From positions 3,189-67,188 of the forward strand of contig JAEYRD010000151.1 in the NCBI GenBank assembly GCA_023435725.1: a DNA stretch of 64,000 nucleotides, read 5' to 3'. Below the pieces are notes generated by a model, which did not search any database, was not told where the DNA came from, and was given only the letters and a program-made list of their open reading frames with translations. Made by a program: the position numbers and the translations under genes. This document shows positions 56,729 through 64,000 of this stretch, one piece after another (position 1 is the first letter of the stretch; every line of letters starts with the position of its first letter). Source of the stretch: Pseudomonadota bacterium (GTDB lineage: Bacteria; Pseudomonadota; Alphaproteobacteria; Rhizobiales; Xanthobacteraceae).

Positions 56729-57616
56729 CTACTCCGCCGCCTGCTGCTGCACCGTCGGCTCGGTGCCGGCAACCGTCGCGCGGCGCATGTCGCGGGGCTG
56801 GGACTGGTCGTAGCGGCGGACGCGGTGCATGGTCTGGCGGTTATCCCACATCACGAGATCATGCAGCTTCCATTTGTGGACGTAGACGAACTCGCCTTGC
56901 GTCGCGTGCTCGTTCAGGTCGCGCAGCAGCAGCCGTCCCTCGGGCACGCTCATGCTCACGATCTTGCCGGCATGCGATGAGAGATATAGTGACTTGCGGT
57001 GATGGACGGGATGCGTGCGCACCAGCCGCTGCAGCACCGGCTTGAACATCTGCTTCTCTTCATCGGAGTACTCGGTGAAGCCGAGCGAGCCGCGCGAATA
57101 CATCAGCGAGTGCTCGCAGACGAGGTCATCGATCTCCGCCTTGGTCTCGGCGTCGAGCGCGTCGTAGGCCGCGCGCATGTCGGCGAATTCGGTGTTGCCG
57201 CCCTTGGGGTTGACCACGCGCGCCGACAGCAGCGAGAATTTTGCAGGGATGGGGCGGAACGAGCTATCGGAATGCCACAGGCAATTGCCGAGGTTGAACA
57301 GATGCGTGCGGCTGTCCTTGGCGAGTGGCTTGCCGTCCTTGCCGAGGTTGGAGACGTCGTTGAGGCCTGACTGGAGCCTGTAATCCTTCTCCTTGGTCAC
57401 GGTGCCGCCGCGTGCATCCTCGCGCTGGCCGAAATTCAGCGCGAAGGCCATCTGCTGTTCGTCGGTGATGTCCTGGTCGTGGAAGACGAGCACCGCATAT
57501 CTGTCCATGGCGGCCTCGACCTCGCGTGCCTCATCCGGTGTGAGAGGCTTTCGCAGGTCGAGGCCGGAAACCTCGCCGACAAAATGCTTCTGAAGCTGCC
57601 GGATGGCGATCGTCAT
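56729..57616 (-). CDS. TauD/TfdA-family Fe(II)/2-oxoglutarate dioxygenase
   Basis: A 295-residue enzyme. Iron ligands are His-x-Asp in NCLWHSDSSFRP and the distal His in MWDNRQTMHRVRR; the 2-oxoglutarate-binding Arg lies in RDMRRATVAG. Blocks FADMRAAYDALDAE and EHATQGEFVYVHKWKLHDLVMWDNR closely match what I remember of TfdA (2,4-D dioxygenase) rather than TauD. The natural substrate could be an aryloxy- or other carboxylate; it is not shown. No catabolic partner genes adjoin except two SDRs further on. Confidence 0.9.
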   Translation of the reverse strand: MTIAIRQLQKHFVGEVSGLDLRKPLTPDEAREVEAAMDRYAVLVFHDQDITDEQQMAFALNFGQREDARGGTVTKEKDYRLQSGLNDVSNLGKDGKPLAKDSRTHLFNLGNCLWHSDSSFRPIPAKFSLLSARVVNPKGGNTEFADMRAAYDALDAETKAEIDDLVCEHSLMYSRGSLGFTEYSDEEKQMFKPVLQRLVRTHPVHHRKSLYLSSHAGKIVSMSVPEGRLLLRDLNEHATQGEFVYVHKWKLHDLVMWDNRQTMHRVRRYDQSQPRDMRRATVAGTEPTVQQQAAE

Positions 57617-57717
57617 GGTGTTTTCTCCCGCGAACTGCGAGCGGTTGGTCCCGCTCTGCTATCGAAAAAGCTACTCCCGCTTCCCGTGTTGTCAACGCTT
57701 GCCGCGCATGGCTGCCC

Positions 57718-57802
57718 GTAGCCCGGATGGAGCGAAGCGTAATCCGGGGCGTCGCGCCGCGGAGACACCTTCCCGGATTGCGCTGCGCTCCATCCGGGCT
57801 AC
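57718..57802. repeat. Intergenic repeat with 17-base perfect inverted arms
   Basis: GTAGCCCGGATGGAGCG (57718-57734) and CGCTCCATCCGGGCTAC (57786-57802) pair perfectly; the interior contains AATCCGGGG and CCCGGATT, another dyad. A typical Bradyrhizobium palindromic repeat between two minus-strand genes. Confidence 0.85.
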
Positions 57803-57818
57803 GCTCCTCTAATGGCTC

Positions 57819-58598
57819 TCAGGCGTTGCGCGCCATCAGGCCGCCGTCGACCGGAATTACCGCGCCGGTCAGGAAGGAAGCCGCCGGCAGGCACAGGCTC
57901 AGCGTCATGTGCGCGACCTCCTCGGGATCGCCGTAGCGGCCGAGTGCAGTGCGGCGCTTGGCATAGATGGTCTTGTGCTCTTCCGAGATCCGGTCGGTGA
58001 TGGCGGTGCGGATCGGCCCCGGACAGATGCAGTTGACGGTGATGCCTTCGCGGCCGAGCTCCACTGCGAGCGAGCGGGTGAGACTCGCCACGCCGCCCTT
58101 TGCCGCCGAATAGGGGCTATGCAGCGCGGTGGCGCCGAGCGCCTCGGTCGAGGCGATGTTGACGATGCGCGGGGACTTCGACTTGCGCAAATACGGCAGC
58201 GCGGCGCGAATGATGCGCGGATGCGCCGTCAGCATCACCGCGATGCCCCTGGCCCAGGCGTCCTCGTAAGTCTCGTCGTCGATCGCGACGCGCACCGAGA
58301 TGCCGGCATTGTTGACGATGATGTCGAGCCCGCCGAAATGCGTGGCGACATCGCCAACCACGCGCTTGATCTCACCGCCGTCAGCGACGTCGAGCTTCCA
58401 TGCCTTCGCCGAACCGCCGCTCGCCGCGATCTCCTTCGCGACCGGCTGTGCGCCTTGCTCGTCGTAATCGGTGACGGCAACGTTCGCGCCTTCCGCTGCA
58501 AACACGCGCGCGGTCGCGCGCCCCATGCCGCTGGCCGCGCCGGTGACGAGAACGGTCAGGCCCTTCACGGACCGGCTGAGCTGCTTGAATTCCGACAT
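57819..58598 (-). CDS. Short-chain dehydrogenase/reductase
   Basis: A 259-residue SDR. NAD(P) motif TGAASGMG, NNAGIS, active-site Tyr/Lys in YSAAKGG, and C-terminal SFLTGAVIPVDGGL. I start at the ATG at 58598 (MSEFKQLSRSVKGL), preceded by GAGGAAACAGC. The substrate is unknown. Transcribed divergently from the next SDR across 99 bases. Confidence 0.9.
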   Translation of the reverse strand: MSEFKQLSRSVKGLTVLVTGAASGMGRATARVFAAEGANVAVTDYDEQGAQPVAKEIAASGGSAKAWKLDVADGGEIKRVVGDVATHFGGLDIIVNNAGISVRVAIDDETYEDAWARGIAVMLTAHPRIIRAALPYLRKSKSPRIVNIASTEALGATALHSPYSAAKGGVASLTRSLAVELGREGITVNCICPGPIRTAITDRISEEHKTIYAKRRTALGRYGDPEEVAHMTLSLCLPAASFLTGAVIPVDGGLMARNA

Positions 58599-58697
58599 GC
58601 TGTTTCCTCGCGGCGTCTTGTTTGTTGTTATGAGATTGACAAGGCTGGCATCGATCCGCAGACAGGTCAAACAAGCAAAACAAAAGGGGAGGCCGCG

Positions 58698-59435
58698 ATG
58701 GCGAACGAGCTCGATTTTTCAGGCAAGCAGGTGCTGGTGGTCGGCGGTTCCAGCGGTATCGGCAACGGCATTGCACAGGCCTTTCGTGCCAGGGGCGCAC
58801 GTGTTGCAGTGTGCGGCACGCGTGCTCAGCCTGCGGAATATTCGGTTGAGGAAGGCTCCGATCTCACGGGTCTTTCCTATGCGCAGCTGGATGTCAGGAA
58901 TGCCGGTGCAATCGAAGCGTTCAAGCCGTCCTTCGACCGTCTCGACGTACTCGTGCTCGCGCAGGGCGCGGTGCTCTATCGCCGCGGCGAATTCGAGATG
59001 AGCGGCTTCCGCAAGGTCGTCGAGGTCAACCTGATGAGCCTGATGGCCTGCGCCACGCGATTTCATTCCATGTTGCGGGATTCCAAGGGCGCGCTGATCA
59101 TGGTGTCCTCGACCGCGGCGTATCACTCCACCATGGGCAATCCCGCCTACAACGCCTCGAAGACCGGTGCGGTCGGATTGACGCGGACGCTGGGCGAGGC
59201 CTGGGCCGAGGACGGTATCCGCGTCAACGGCATCGCGCCCGGCCTTGTCGATACCAAGATGACGAAGGTGACGACCGACAATCCCAAGCGGCTCGAAGGC
59301 GCGCTGGCGCGCATTCCGCTGCGGCGATTGGGCACGCCGGCCGACATGGCGGGCGCGGCCCTGTTCCTGGCCTCGCCGCTGTCGTCCTACATCATCGGCC
59401 AGACCCTCGTCGTCGACGGTGGCCTCATTCTTTGA
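58698..59435 (+). CDS. Short-chain dehydrogenase/reductase
   Basis: A 245-residue SDR: LVVGGSSGIG near residue 13, YNASKTG active site, and PLSSYIIGQTLVVDGGLIL. The ATG at 58698 has GGGGAGG upstream; a longer frame from 57909 overlaps the other SDR antisense and is not real. Divergent from, and distinct in sequence from, the neighbouring SDR. Substrate unknown. Confidence 0.9.
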   Translation: MANELDFSGKQVLVVGGSSGIGNGIAQAFRARGARVAVCGTRAQPAEYSVEEGSDLTGLSYAQLDVRNAGAIEAFKPSFDRLDVLVLAQGAVLYRRGEFEMSGFRKVVEVNLMSLMACATRFHSMLRDSKGALIMVSSTAAYHSTMGNPAYNASKTGAVGLTRTLGEAWAEDGIRVNGIAPGLVDTKMTKVTTDNPKRLEGALARIPLRRLGTPADMAGAALFLASPLSSYIIGQTLVVDGGLIL

Positions 59436-59510
59436 GATCAACATCCAGGGCCAAAGGGAACTGCGCCGCGCCTGATCGGTTACTTGGGCTGACCCCCGAG
59501 GAGGATCATC

Positions 59511-59885
59511 ATGGACACGGATCGGATTGCCGGATCGGCCAAGGAATATGCCGGACGCGCGGAAGGCGCGCTCGGAGACATTGCTGGCGATGCGAAAACA
59601 CAGGCGTCGGGCAAGGCGCGGGAAGCCGCGGGCACGGTGCAGAATCTCTACGGCCAGGCCAAGGATGCCGTACGCGATGCCGGTGAAACTGCGGCAGGCT
59701 ACGCAAAGGATGTCTACGAGAACAGCGGCGACACCTTCCGCGACGGCTCGCAGGCCTTGTCCAAGAAAGTGCGGGACAATCCGCTCGGTGCTCTCTTGAT
59801 CGCTGGCGGTATCGGCTTCGCGCTCGCGCTCCTGATGTCGCGGCCTGCACGCCGCCCGCCGCCGCGCTGGCGCTATTACGGTTGA
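59511..59885 (+). CDS. CsbD-like N-terminus with DUF883-like membrane C-terminus
   Basis: A 124-residue stress-type protein. N-terminal repeats TDRIAGSAKEYAGRAEGALGDIAGDAKTQASGKAREAAG resemble CsbD; the middle (YGQAKDAVRDAGETAAGYAKDVYENSGDTF) is amphipathic and the C-terminal anchor (RDNPLGALLIAGGIGFALALLMSR) resembles the DUF883 tail. Combined, it looks like a membrane-attached CsbD. RBS: GAGGAGGATCATC. Confidence 0.85.
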   Translation: MDTDRIAGSAKEYAGRAEGALGDIAGDAKTQASGKAREAAGTVQNLYGQAKDAVRDAGETAAGYAKDVYENSGDTFRDGSQALSKKVRDNPLGALLIAGGIGFALALLMSRPARRPPPRWRYYG

Positions 59886-59897
59886 GCAGCCCTGCAG

Positions 59898-59935
59898 GTC
59901 GTTCCGGGTTCGCGTTTCGCGCGCCCCGGAATGAC
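59898..59935. repeat. Hairpin repeat / terminator between convergent genes
   Basis: GTCGTTCCGGG (59898-59908) faces CCCCGGAATGAC (59924-59935), giving an imperfect stem; no U-run. Confidence 0.6.
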
Positions 59936-59955
59936 ATCTCCAATCAGAGAAACGA

Positions 59956-61698
59956 TTACCGGATCACTTCCGCCGAGCGTCCGACATTGCCTGGCGGACG
60001 CGGGATCGCGGGGTTCGGATTTGGAATACGCGGCCCTGGCGCCGGCGCCAATTGGCGCGGCGGTGGCGGCGGAGAGCCGAAGCCGAAGAAATCGCCGAAT
60101 GACGGCGTTGCCTGCGCGGGCTGCTGCGGTTGTAGCTGTAACGGCGGCTTCTTTGGCGCGGGCTTGGGCGGCGCAATCGCGGCGGCCGCACCGGGAGCGG
60201 GCGATGCACTGGGATGGGCACCGCCGTCGGGGGGCGTCGCAGCCATCGGCGTATCGCCCTTGGCCTGCTCGCGGCCGACTTCGCGGCGCGGCCAGGCATA
60301 ATCATCGGCACGGCCTGCCGGGGCCGTCAGCGGCTCACCTTTCACCATCGTCTTCGCTGCGAGCGCATCGACCGCGGCAGGACGCGAACCTGGGCCGCCC
60401 AGCAATTGATCGGTCGAAATCGAGGCTGCAACCAGCGGCACGATCGGTCCCGCCAGCGGCCGCGGCGCGGGCTTGCCGGGCTCCGCACTGGTGTCGGGCG
60501 TCGCCGGTTCGCTCGGTAGCGCGATCGGGCCGGAACGCCCGGCGAGCAGGCGCGTGATCTCGCGCTCGACATAGTGCGCAAGCTTGCGCGCGCCGGGCTT
60601 GGTGAAATAGACGCCGTCAGCGCTGCGGAGCTGACGGATCTGGCCTTCGAAGTCCGGACCCTTCTGGAGGAAGCGGCCGGCCTCGTCGACAAAGCCGTCC
60701 CAGACATCGACATAGGTGATGCCGGCCTTGCCCGCGCCTTCGCGATAAAGCGAATCCAGGAACAGCATGTCCGCCGTGCCCTTCGGTCCGCGGATCGCGG
60801 GCAGGCCGACCCAGAGCACCGGCACTCCCTTGGCCTTGAGGACGTTGGTCAGTTCCTCGATCTTCTTGCTGTAGAGCTCGACCCAGTGGTCGTCGCGGAA
60901 TTCGTAGAGGCCGTTCGGGTTGCGTGCGGTCTTCTCGGGCGCTGCGGCCGGCGGGGTATCGGCATTGTCGGCGTCGTCCTGCGGCAGGTCGGTATCCGCT
61001 GCAGGCTTGTCCTCGGGCTTGGCATCGCCGGTTTTGGCATCGCCGGGCTTGGCCTCTCCTGGCTTTCCTTGCGGCTTGGCGCGCCCGCCCTTGTCGTTCT
61101 TCTCGTTCTTCTTATCCTTGTCCGCGGCCTTGTCTGACTTTTCGGGCGCAGCCTCGCGGATCGCGATGCGATCGTTGAGGCCGAGCATGACGACGATCAC
61201 GTCGGGCTTTTCAGTTTCGAGGATGCCCTTCGCCGCGGCCGCCCAGTCCGAGGGCTCGCCGCGCGGCTGGTACTTGATCAGGCCCGACGTCGTCTTGTGC
61301 TTGCGGATCACGCCCATGTCGGGCTGCTCGGTGTATGCGTCCTCTAAGCCGTAGGCGAGCCAGTCGGCCATGGCGTCGCCGATCACCAGCACGTTTTTCT
61401 CAGGAGTGGTGTCGCGCTTGGCCGGCGCCGGCGCGCGCGAAAAGTCCTGACGCGGCGCCTGCTGCTGCTGTTGCTGCTGCTGGAACGGTGCAAAGAAATC
61501 ACCGCCGAACCAGCCGCCACGGTGTGGCTGCGGCGCCGCGCGCTGCGGCGGGCCGCCGAAGCCGCCGAAGCCGGGGAAGTTGAAGAACTGCGCCGAGGCT
61601 GGTCCTGCGATCGAGACCAGGATCGCAAGCGCCGTCCCCAGCGCGATCAGCGGGCCGGTCTCGGTCAGCGCCTTGAAGAATGATTTCGGCTTCGACAT
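59956..61698 (-). CDS. DUF459/SGNH-fold exported protein with altered catalytic residues
   Basis: A 580-residue protein from the ATG at 61698 (MSKPKSFF). A leader (ALGTALAILVSIAGPASAQ), a Phe/Gly-rich then poly-Gln stretch, and an SGNH domain from about residue 105. Block I reads VIGDAMADWLA, so the nucleophile Ser of GDS is Ala; block III MLGLNDR is intact; block V reads DGVYFTKPGARKLA, so the His of DGVHFT is Tyr. A charged Lys/Asp/Ala-rich insert of about 70 residues follows block III, and a Pro/Ala-rich tail of about 200 residues closes it. It is probably not a working hydrolase. Confidence 0.85.
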   Translation of the reverse strand: MSKPKSFFKALTETGPLIALGTALAILVSIAGPASAQFFNFPGFGGFGGPPQRAAPQPHRGGWFGGDFFAPFQQQQQQQQAPRQDFSRAPAPAKRDTTPEKNVLVIGDAMADWLAYGLEDAYTEQPDMGVIRKHKTTSGLIKYQPRGEPSDWAAAAKGILETEKPDVIVVMLGLNDRIAIREAAPEKSDKAADKDKKNEKNDKGGRAKPQGKPGEAKPGDAKTGDAKPEDKPAADTDLPQDDADNADTPPAAAPEKTARNPNGLYEFRDDHWVELYSKKIEELTNVLKAKGVPVLWVGLPAIRGPKGTADMLFLDSLYREGAGKAGITYVDVWDGFVDEAGRFLQKGPDFEGQIRQLRSADGVYFTKPGARKLAHYVEREITRLLAGRSGPIALPSEPATPDTSAEPGKPAPRPLAGPIVPLVAASISTDQLLGGPGSRPAAVDALAAKTMVKGEPLTAPAGRADDYAWPRREVGREQAKGDTPMAATPPDGGAHPSASPAPGAAAAIAPPKPAPKKPPLQLQPQQPAQATPSFGDFFGFGSPPPPPRQLAPAPGPRIPNPNPAIPRPPGNVGRSAEVIR

Positions 61699-61869
61699 GC
61701 GATCTCGGGCGCGCACAACGGGTCTTGGAATAGGCTCGTTATAATAACGGAATCGGGCCGCAAACGGGCAGATTCTCTTTGCAGATTCCAGGTTCATACA
61801 CCGGGGATCGGCCGTTCCCGTCAAGCCTATCGGCCAAAATCCCTGTTCAGGGTTGCTTTCGGGGCGATT

Positions 61870-63261
61870 TTACCGCCCCCGCAGCCGGTCCAGCACGTCC
61901 GAGGAGGCAAATCCGTCCGCGGGCACCCCGATCGAGGCCTGGAAGCTACGTAAGGCCTCCCGGGTCTGGCCGCCGAACTGGCCGTCCGGGGTGCCCTTGT
62001 AGAAGCCGCGCTGGGCCAGGAGCTGCTGGAGTTCCAGCCGCTCGGTGCGCGACAGTTCGCGCTCCTGGCGCGGCCAGGGCTGCACGAAGGGCTGGCCGCC
62101 GCGCAGGCGGTCGGCGAAATGGCCGATCGCCATCGCATAGGCTTCGGCCGGGTTGTACTTCATGATGACGCGGAAATTCTGCAGCATCAGGAAGCCCGGT
62201 CCCTGCGCGCCGGCCGGCGCCAGCAAATAGGCCTTCTCAGCCGGGTGCGGGAAGGGCTGGTTGATCGGGCGCTTGAGCCCGAGCTTCTCCCATTGCGCAA
62301 TCGTCATCGCCTTGGCGCGATCGGCCAGCATGTAGTTGAAGCCCTGGGGCACCACCACCTCGTAGCCCCAGCTCTGGCCGCTCTGCCAGCCGTCCTTCTT
62401 CAGATTGTTGGCGGTGGAGGCGATCAGGTCGGTCGGATTGTCGACGACGTCGCGCCGTCCGTCGCCATCGCCGTCCACGGCAAAGCGCTTGAAGGCGGTC
62501 GGCATGAACTGCGTCGGGCCGAAGGCGCCGGCCCAGGAGCCGCGCATCTGCTCGGGGCGCAGATCGCCGCGGTTGAGGATCTCCAGCGCCGAGAGGAACT
62601 CGTCCTTGAAATAGGCCTGGCGGCGGCCGACGCAGGCGAGCGTGGCGGTCGATTGCAGCACGCTGCGGTCGCCCATTTGCGTCGAGTAGTTGGACTCGAT
62701 GCCCCAGATCGCGGCGATGATGTAACGGTCGACGCCGTAGGCCTTCTCGGTGGCGTCGAACTGCGCCTTGTATCTGGCGAGGACTTCCTTGCCCTTGGCG
62801 AGGCGGTTGTCGTTCACGAGGATGTCGAGATAGTCCCAGATCGACTTGGAGAATTCCGGCTGGGAATCCATCAGGTCCATGATGCGCAGGTCGGGCGCAA
62901 GGCCTGCGGTGAAGCGCTGAAAGTTGTCCTGCGTGATGTTGCGGCGTGCGGCATCAGGCCACATTCCCGCGACGCAATTATCGAAATTGCCAGCCGCCTC
63001 GCGGATCGCCGTCGCCGTCATCAGCGGATGGCCGGAGGCGCCATCCTCGCCGCTCCAGGGTTGAGCTCCGGTCTGGACGCCACCGGGTGCCGGTTGCGAG
63101 GGCGCCGGATTCGAGCCGGAGAAAATACCGCCGAACAGGTTCGACAGGCCGTTCTGCGCCTGGGCATGCGCGCGCGCCGGCAGCAGCAAGGCGGCCGCAA
63201 TCATCGTTGCGCTGGTCGCGAATCCAGCGCGTCTTGCCAGCCCTGCCACCGATTGCATCAT
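61870..63261 (-). CDS. Lytic murein transglycosylase B-type with peptidoglycan-binding domain
   Basis: A 463-residue periplasmic enzyme. Leader ends near HAQAQ. The SLT_2/MltB-type domain (about residues 75-375) includes the catalytic Glu in WGIESNYSTQMGDRSV, then AGAFGPTQFMPTAFKRFAVDGDGDGRRDVVDNPTDLIASTANNLKKDGW. A PG_binding_1 domain closes the protein (LQQLLAQRGFYKGTPDGQFGGQTREALRSFQASIGVPADGF). Cleaves glycan strands with formation of anhydromuropeptides. About 170 bases upstream of the SGNH gene. Confidence 0.93.
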   Translation of the reverse strand: MMQSVAGLARRAGFATSATMIAAALLLPARAHAQAQNGLSNLFGGIFSGSNPAPSQPAPGGVQTGAQPWSGEDGASGHPLMTATAIREAAGNFDNCVAGMWPDAARRNITQDNFQRFTAGLAPDLRIMDLMDSQPEFSKSIWDYLDILVNDNRLAKGKEVLARYKAQFDATEKAYGVDRYIIAAIWGIESNYSTQMGDRSVLQSTATLACVGRRQAYFKDEFLSALEILNRGDLRPEQMRGSWAGAFGPTQFMPTAFKRFAVDGDGDGRRDVVDNPTDLIASTANNLKKDGWQSGQSWGYEVVVPQGFNYMLADRAKAMTIAQWEKLGLKRPINQPFPHPAEKAYLLAPAGAQGPGFLMLQNFRVIMKYNPAEAYAMAIGHFADRLRGGQPFVQPWPRQERELSRTERLELQQLLAQRGFYKGTPDGQFGGQTREALRSFQASIGVPADGFASSDVLDRLRGR

Positions 63262-63465
63262 ATCCCACCTGTCCGGCCGAAAATCCGCCTTCAGGAGGCC
63301 CGGCTACGGTTGCCAATAGCTTAACAAACGTGAAATTTTGGTGGCGGCCTTTTTCTTAACTCTGCGCTGGCTAGGCCCCACATCCGCCTTTGTTAGCGGC
63401 TGCAAACAGGCTAGCAAGATGCATTGCTCCCTTCACGTGTGCCCTCAGGTAATTCGAACAATCAC

Positions 63466-64000
63466 ATGAAAATTCGCAAAGCCGTATTCCCAGTCGCCGG
63501 CCTCGGCACCCGTGTCCTGCCCGCCACCAAGGCGATGCCGAAGGAAATGCTGACCATCGTCGACAAGCCGCTGATCCAGTACGTCTATGACGAGGCCAGG
63601 GAAGCCGGCATCGAGCACTTCATCTTCGTCACCGGCCGCAACAAAAATGTCATCGAAGATCATTTCGACAAGATGTTCGAGCTCGACACGACGCTGGCTG
63701 CGCGCGGCAAGAAGGCCGAGCAGGAGATCCTGGCGCAGAACCAGCCCGAAGCGGGCGCTGTCAGCTTCACCCGCCAGCAGGCTCCGCTGGGCCTTGGCCA
63801 TGCGGTCTGGTGTGCGCGCGACATCGTCGGCAACGAGCCGTTCGCGGTCGTGCTGCCCGACGAGCTCGTGCTCAACACGCCGGGCTGCCTGAAGCAGATG
63901 ATAGAGACGGCGTCCTCGCTCGGCGAGAAATCCAACCTGATCGCGGTCGAGGCGGTGCCCGACAATTTGACCCATCAATACGGCATCTGCGGCGTCGGCA
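63466..64000 (+). CDS. galU: UTP-glucose-1-phosphate uridylyltransferase, N-terminal part
   Basis: The first 178 codons of a nucleotidyltransferase, cut by the window end: MKIRKAVFPVAGLGTRVLPATKAMPKEMLTIVDKPLIQYV, FVTGRNKNVIEDHFD, and GLGHAVWCARDIVGNEPFAVVLPDEL. The G-x-GTR motif (here GLGTRVLPATKA) and the second LPDE block are intact. GalU makes UDP-glucose for exopolysaccharide and glucans. ATG at 63466. Confidence 0.94.
   Translation, partial: MKIRKAVFPVAGLGTRVLPATKAMPKEMLTIVDKPLIQYVYDEAREAGIEHFIFVTGRNKNVIEDHFDKMFELDTTLAARGKKAEQEILAQNQPEAGAVSFTRQQAPLGLGHAVWCARDIVGNEPFAVVLPDELVLNTPGCLKQMIETASSLGEKSNLIAVEAVPDNLTHQYGICGVG

Overview
The window is 64 kb of high-GC chromosome from an alphaproteobacterium, most probably Bradyrhizobium or a close relative. 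This rests on gene content and order (a cpa/tad pilus locus, urtABCDE joined to ure genes, cysNC/cysD divergent from cysG-DUF2849-cysI-DUF934-cysH, a DUF2865 protein, OpgC) and on intergenic hairpin repeats of the kind I know from Bradyrhizobium. The genus call is inference. I see no tRNA, rRNA, CRISPR array, phage or insertion sequence; this is mostly core chromosome.

Layout. 1-5.8 kb (minus): a Tad/Flp pilus locus (cpaF partial, cpaE, D, C, B, A and the Flp pilin). 6.1-9.0 kb (plus): a sterol-desaturase-family membrane protein, a free-standing CpaC-type N-terminal domain and two TadE/TadG-like minor pilins. 9.1-11.5 kb (minus): a cold-shock/translation group (cold-shock protein, IF-1, DEAD-box helicase). 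12-24.4 kb (plus): one long nitrogen-scavenging array behind a strong sigma-54 promoter match: urtABCDE (urea ABC uptake), then ureD-A-B, a MESH1/SpoT-type HD hydrolase, ureC, two small ABM-domain proteins and ureE-F-G. 24.6-35 kb: regulators and envelope genes (CHASE/HWE kinase with a damaged ATP-binding motif, TetR regulator, OpgC, DUF883, AI-2E family permease, L,D-transpeptidase, DUF2865, chemoreceptor, CsbD). 35.4-37.5 kb: malate synthase G. 38-49.5 kb: complete assimilatory sulfate reduction and sulfate uptake, with divergent halves cysD-cysNC and cysG-DUF2849-cysI-DUF934-cysH-sbp-cysTWA. 49.6-64 kb: mixed genes (CAP lipoprotein, patatin plus 3-hydroxybutyrate dehydrogenase, TSUP permease, flippase, DsbD-like domain, YqgE, TfdA-like dioxygenase, two SDRs, an SGNH pseudo-hydrolase candidate, MltB-type transglycosylase, start of galU).

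How they work together. Urea is imported by Urt, hydrolysed by urease and fed to nitrogen assimilation; the sigma-54 site and near-continuous gene order suggest joint nitrogen control. Sulfate is imported by Sbp-CysTWA, activated by CysD/CysNC, reduced by an APS-type CysH and by CysI, with siroheme made by CysG.

The observations I consider most worth follow-up are: the HD hydrolase carrying the full MESH1 residue set inside the urease operon; the SGNH-fold protein that has lost both catalytic Ser and His; the HWE kinase lacking its N-box Asn; and the symmetric operator-like repeats between cysD and cysG.
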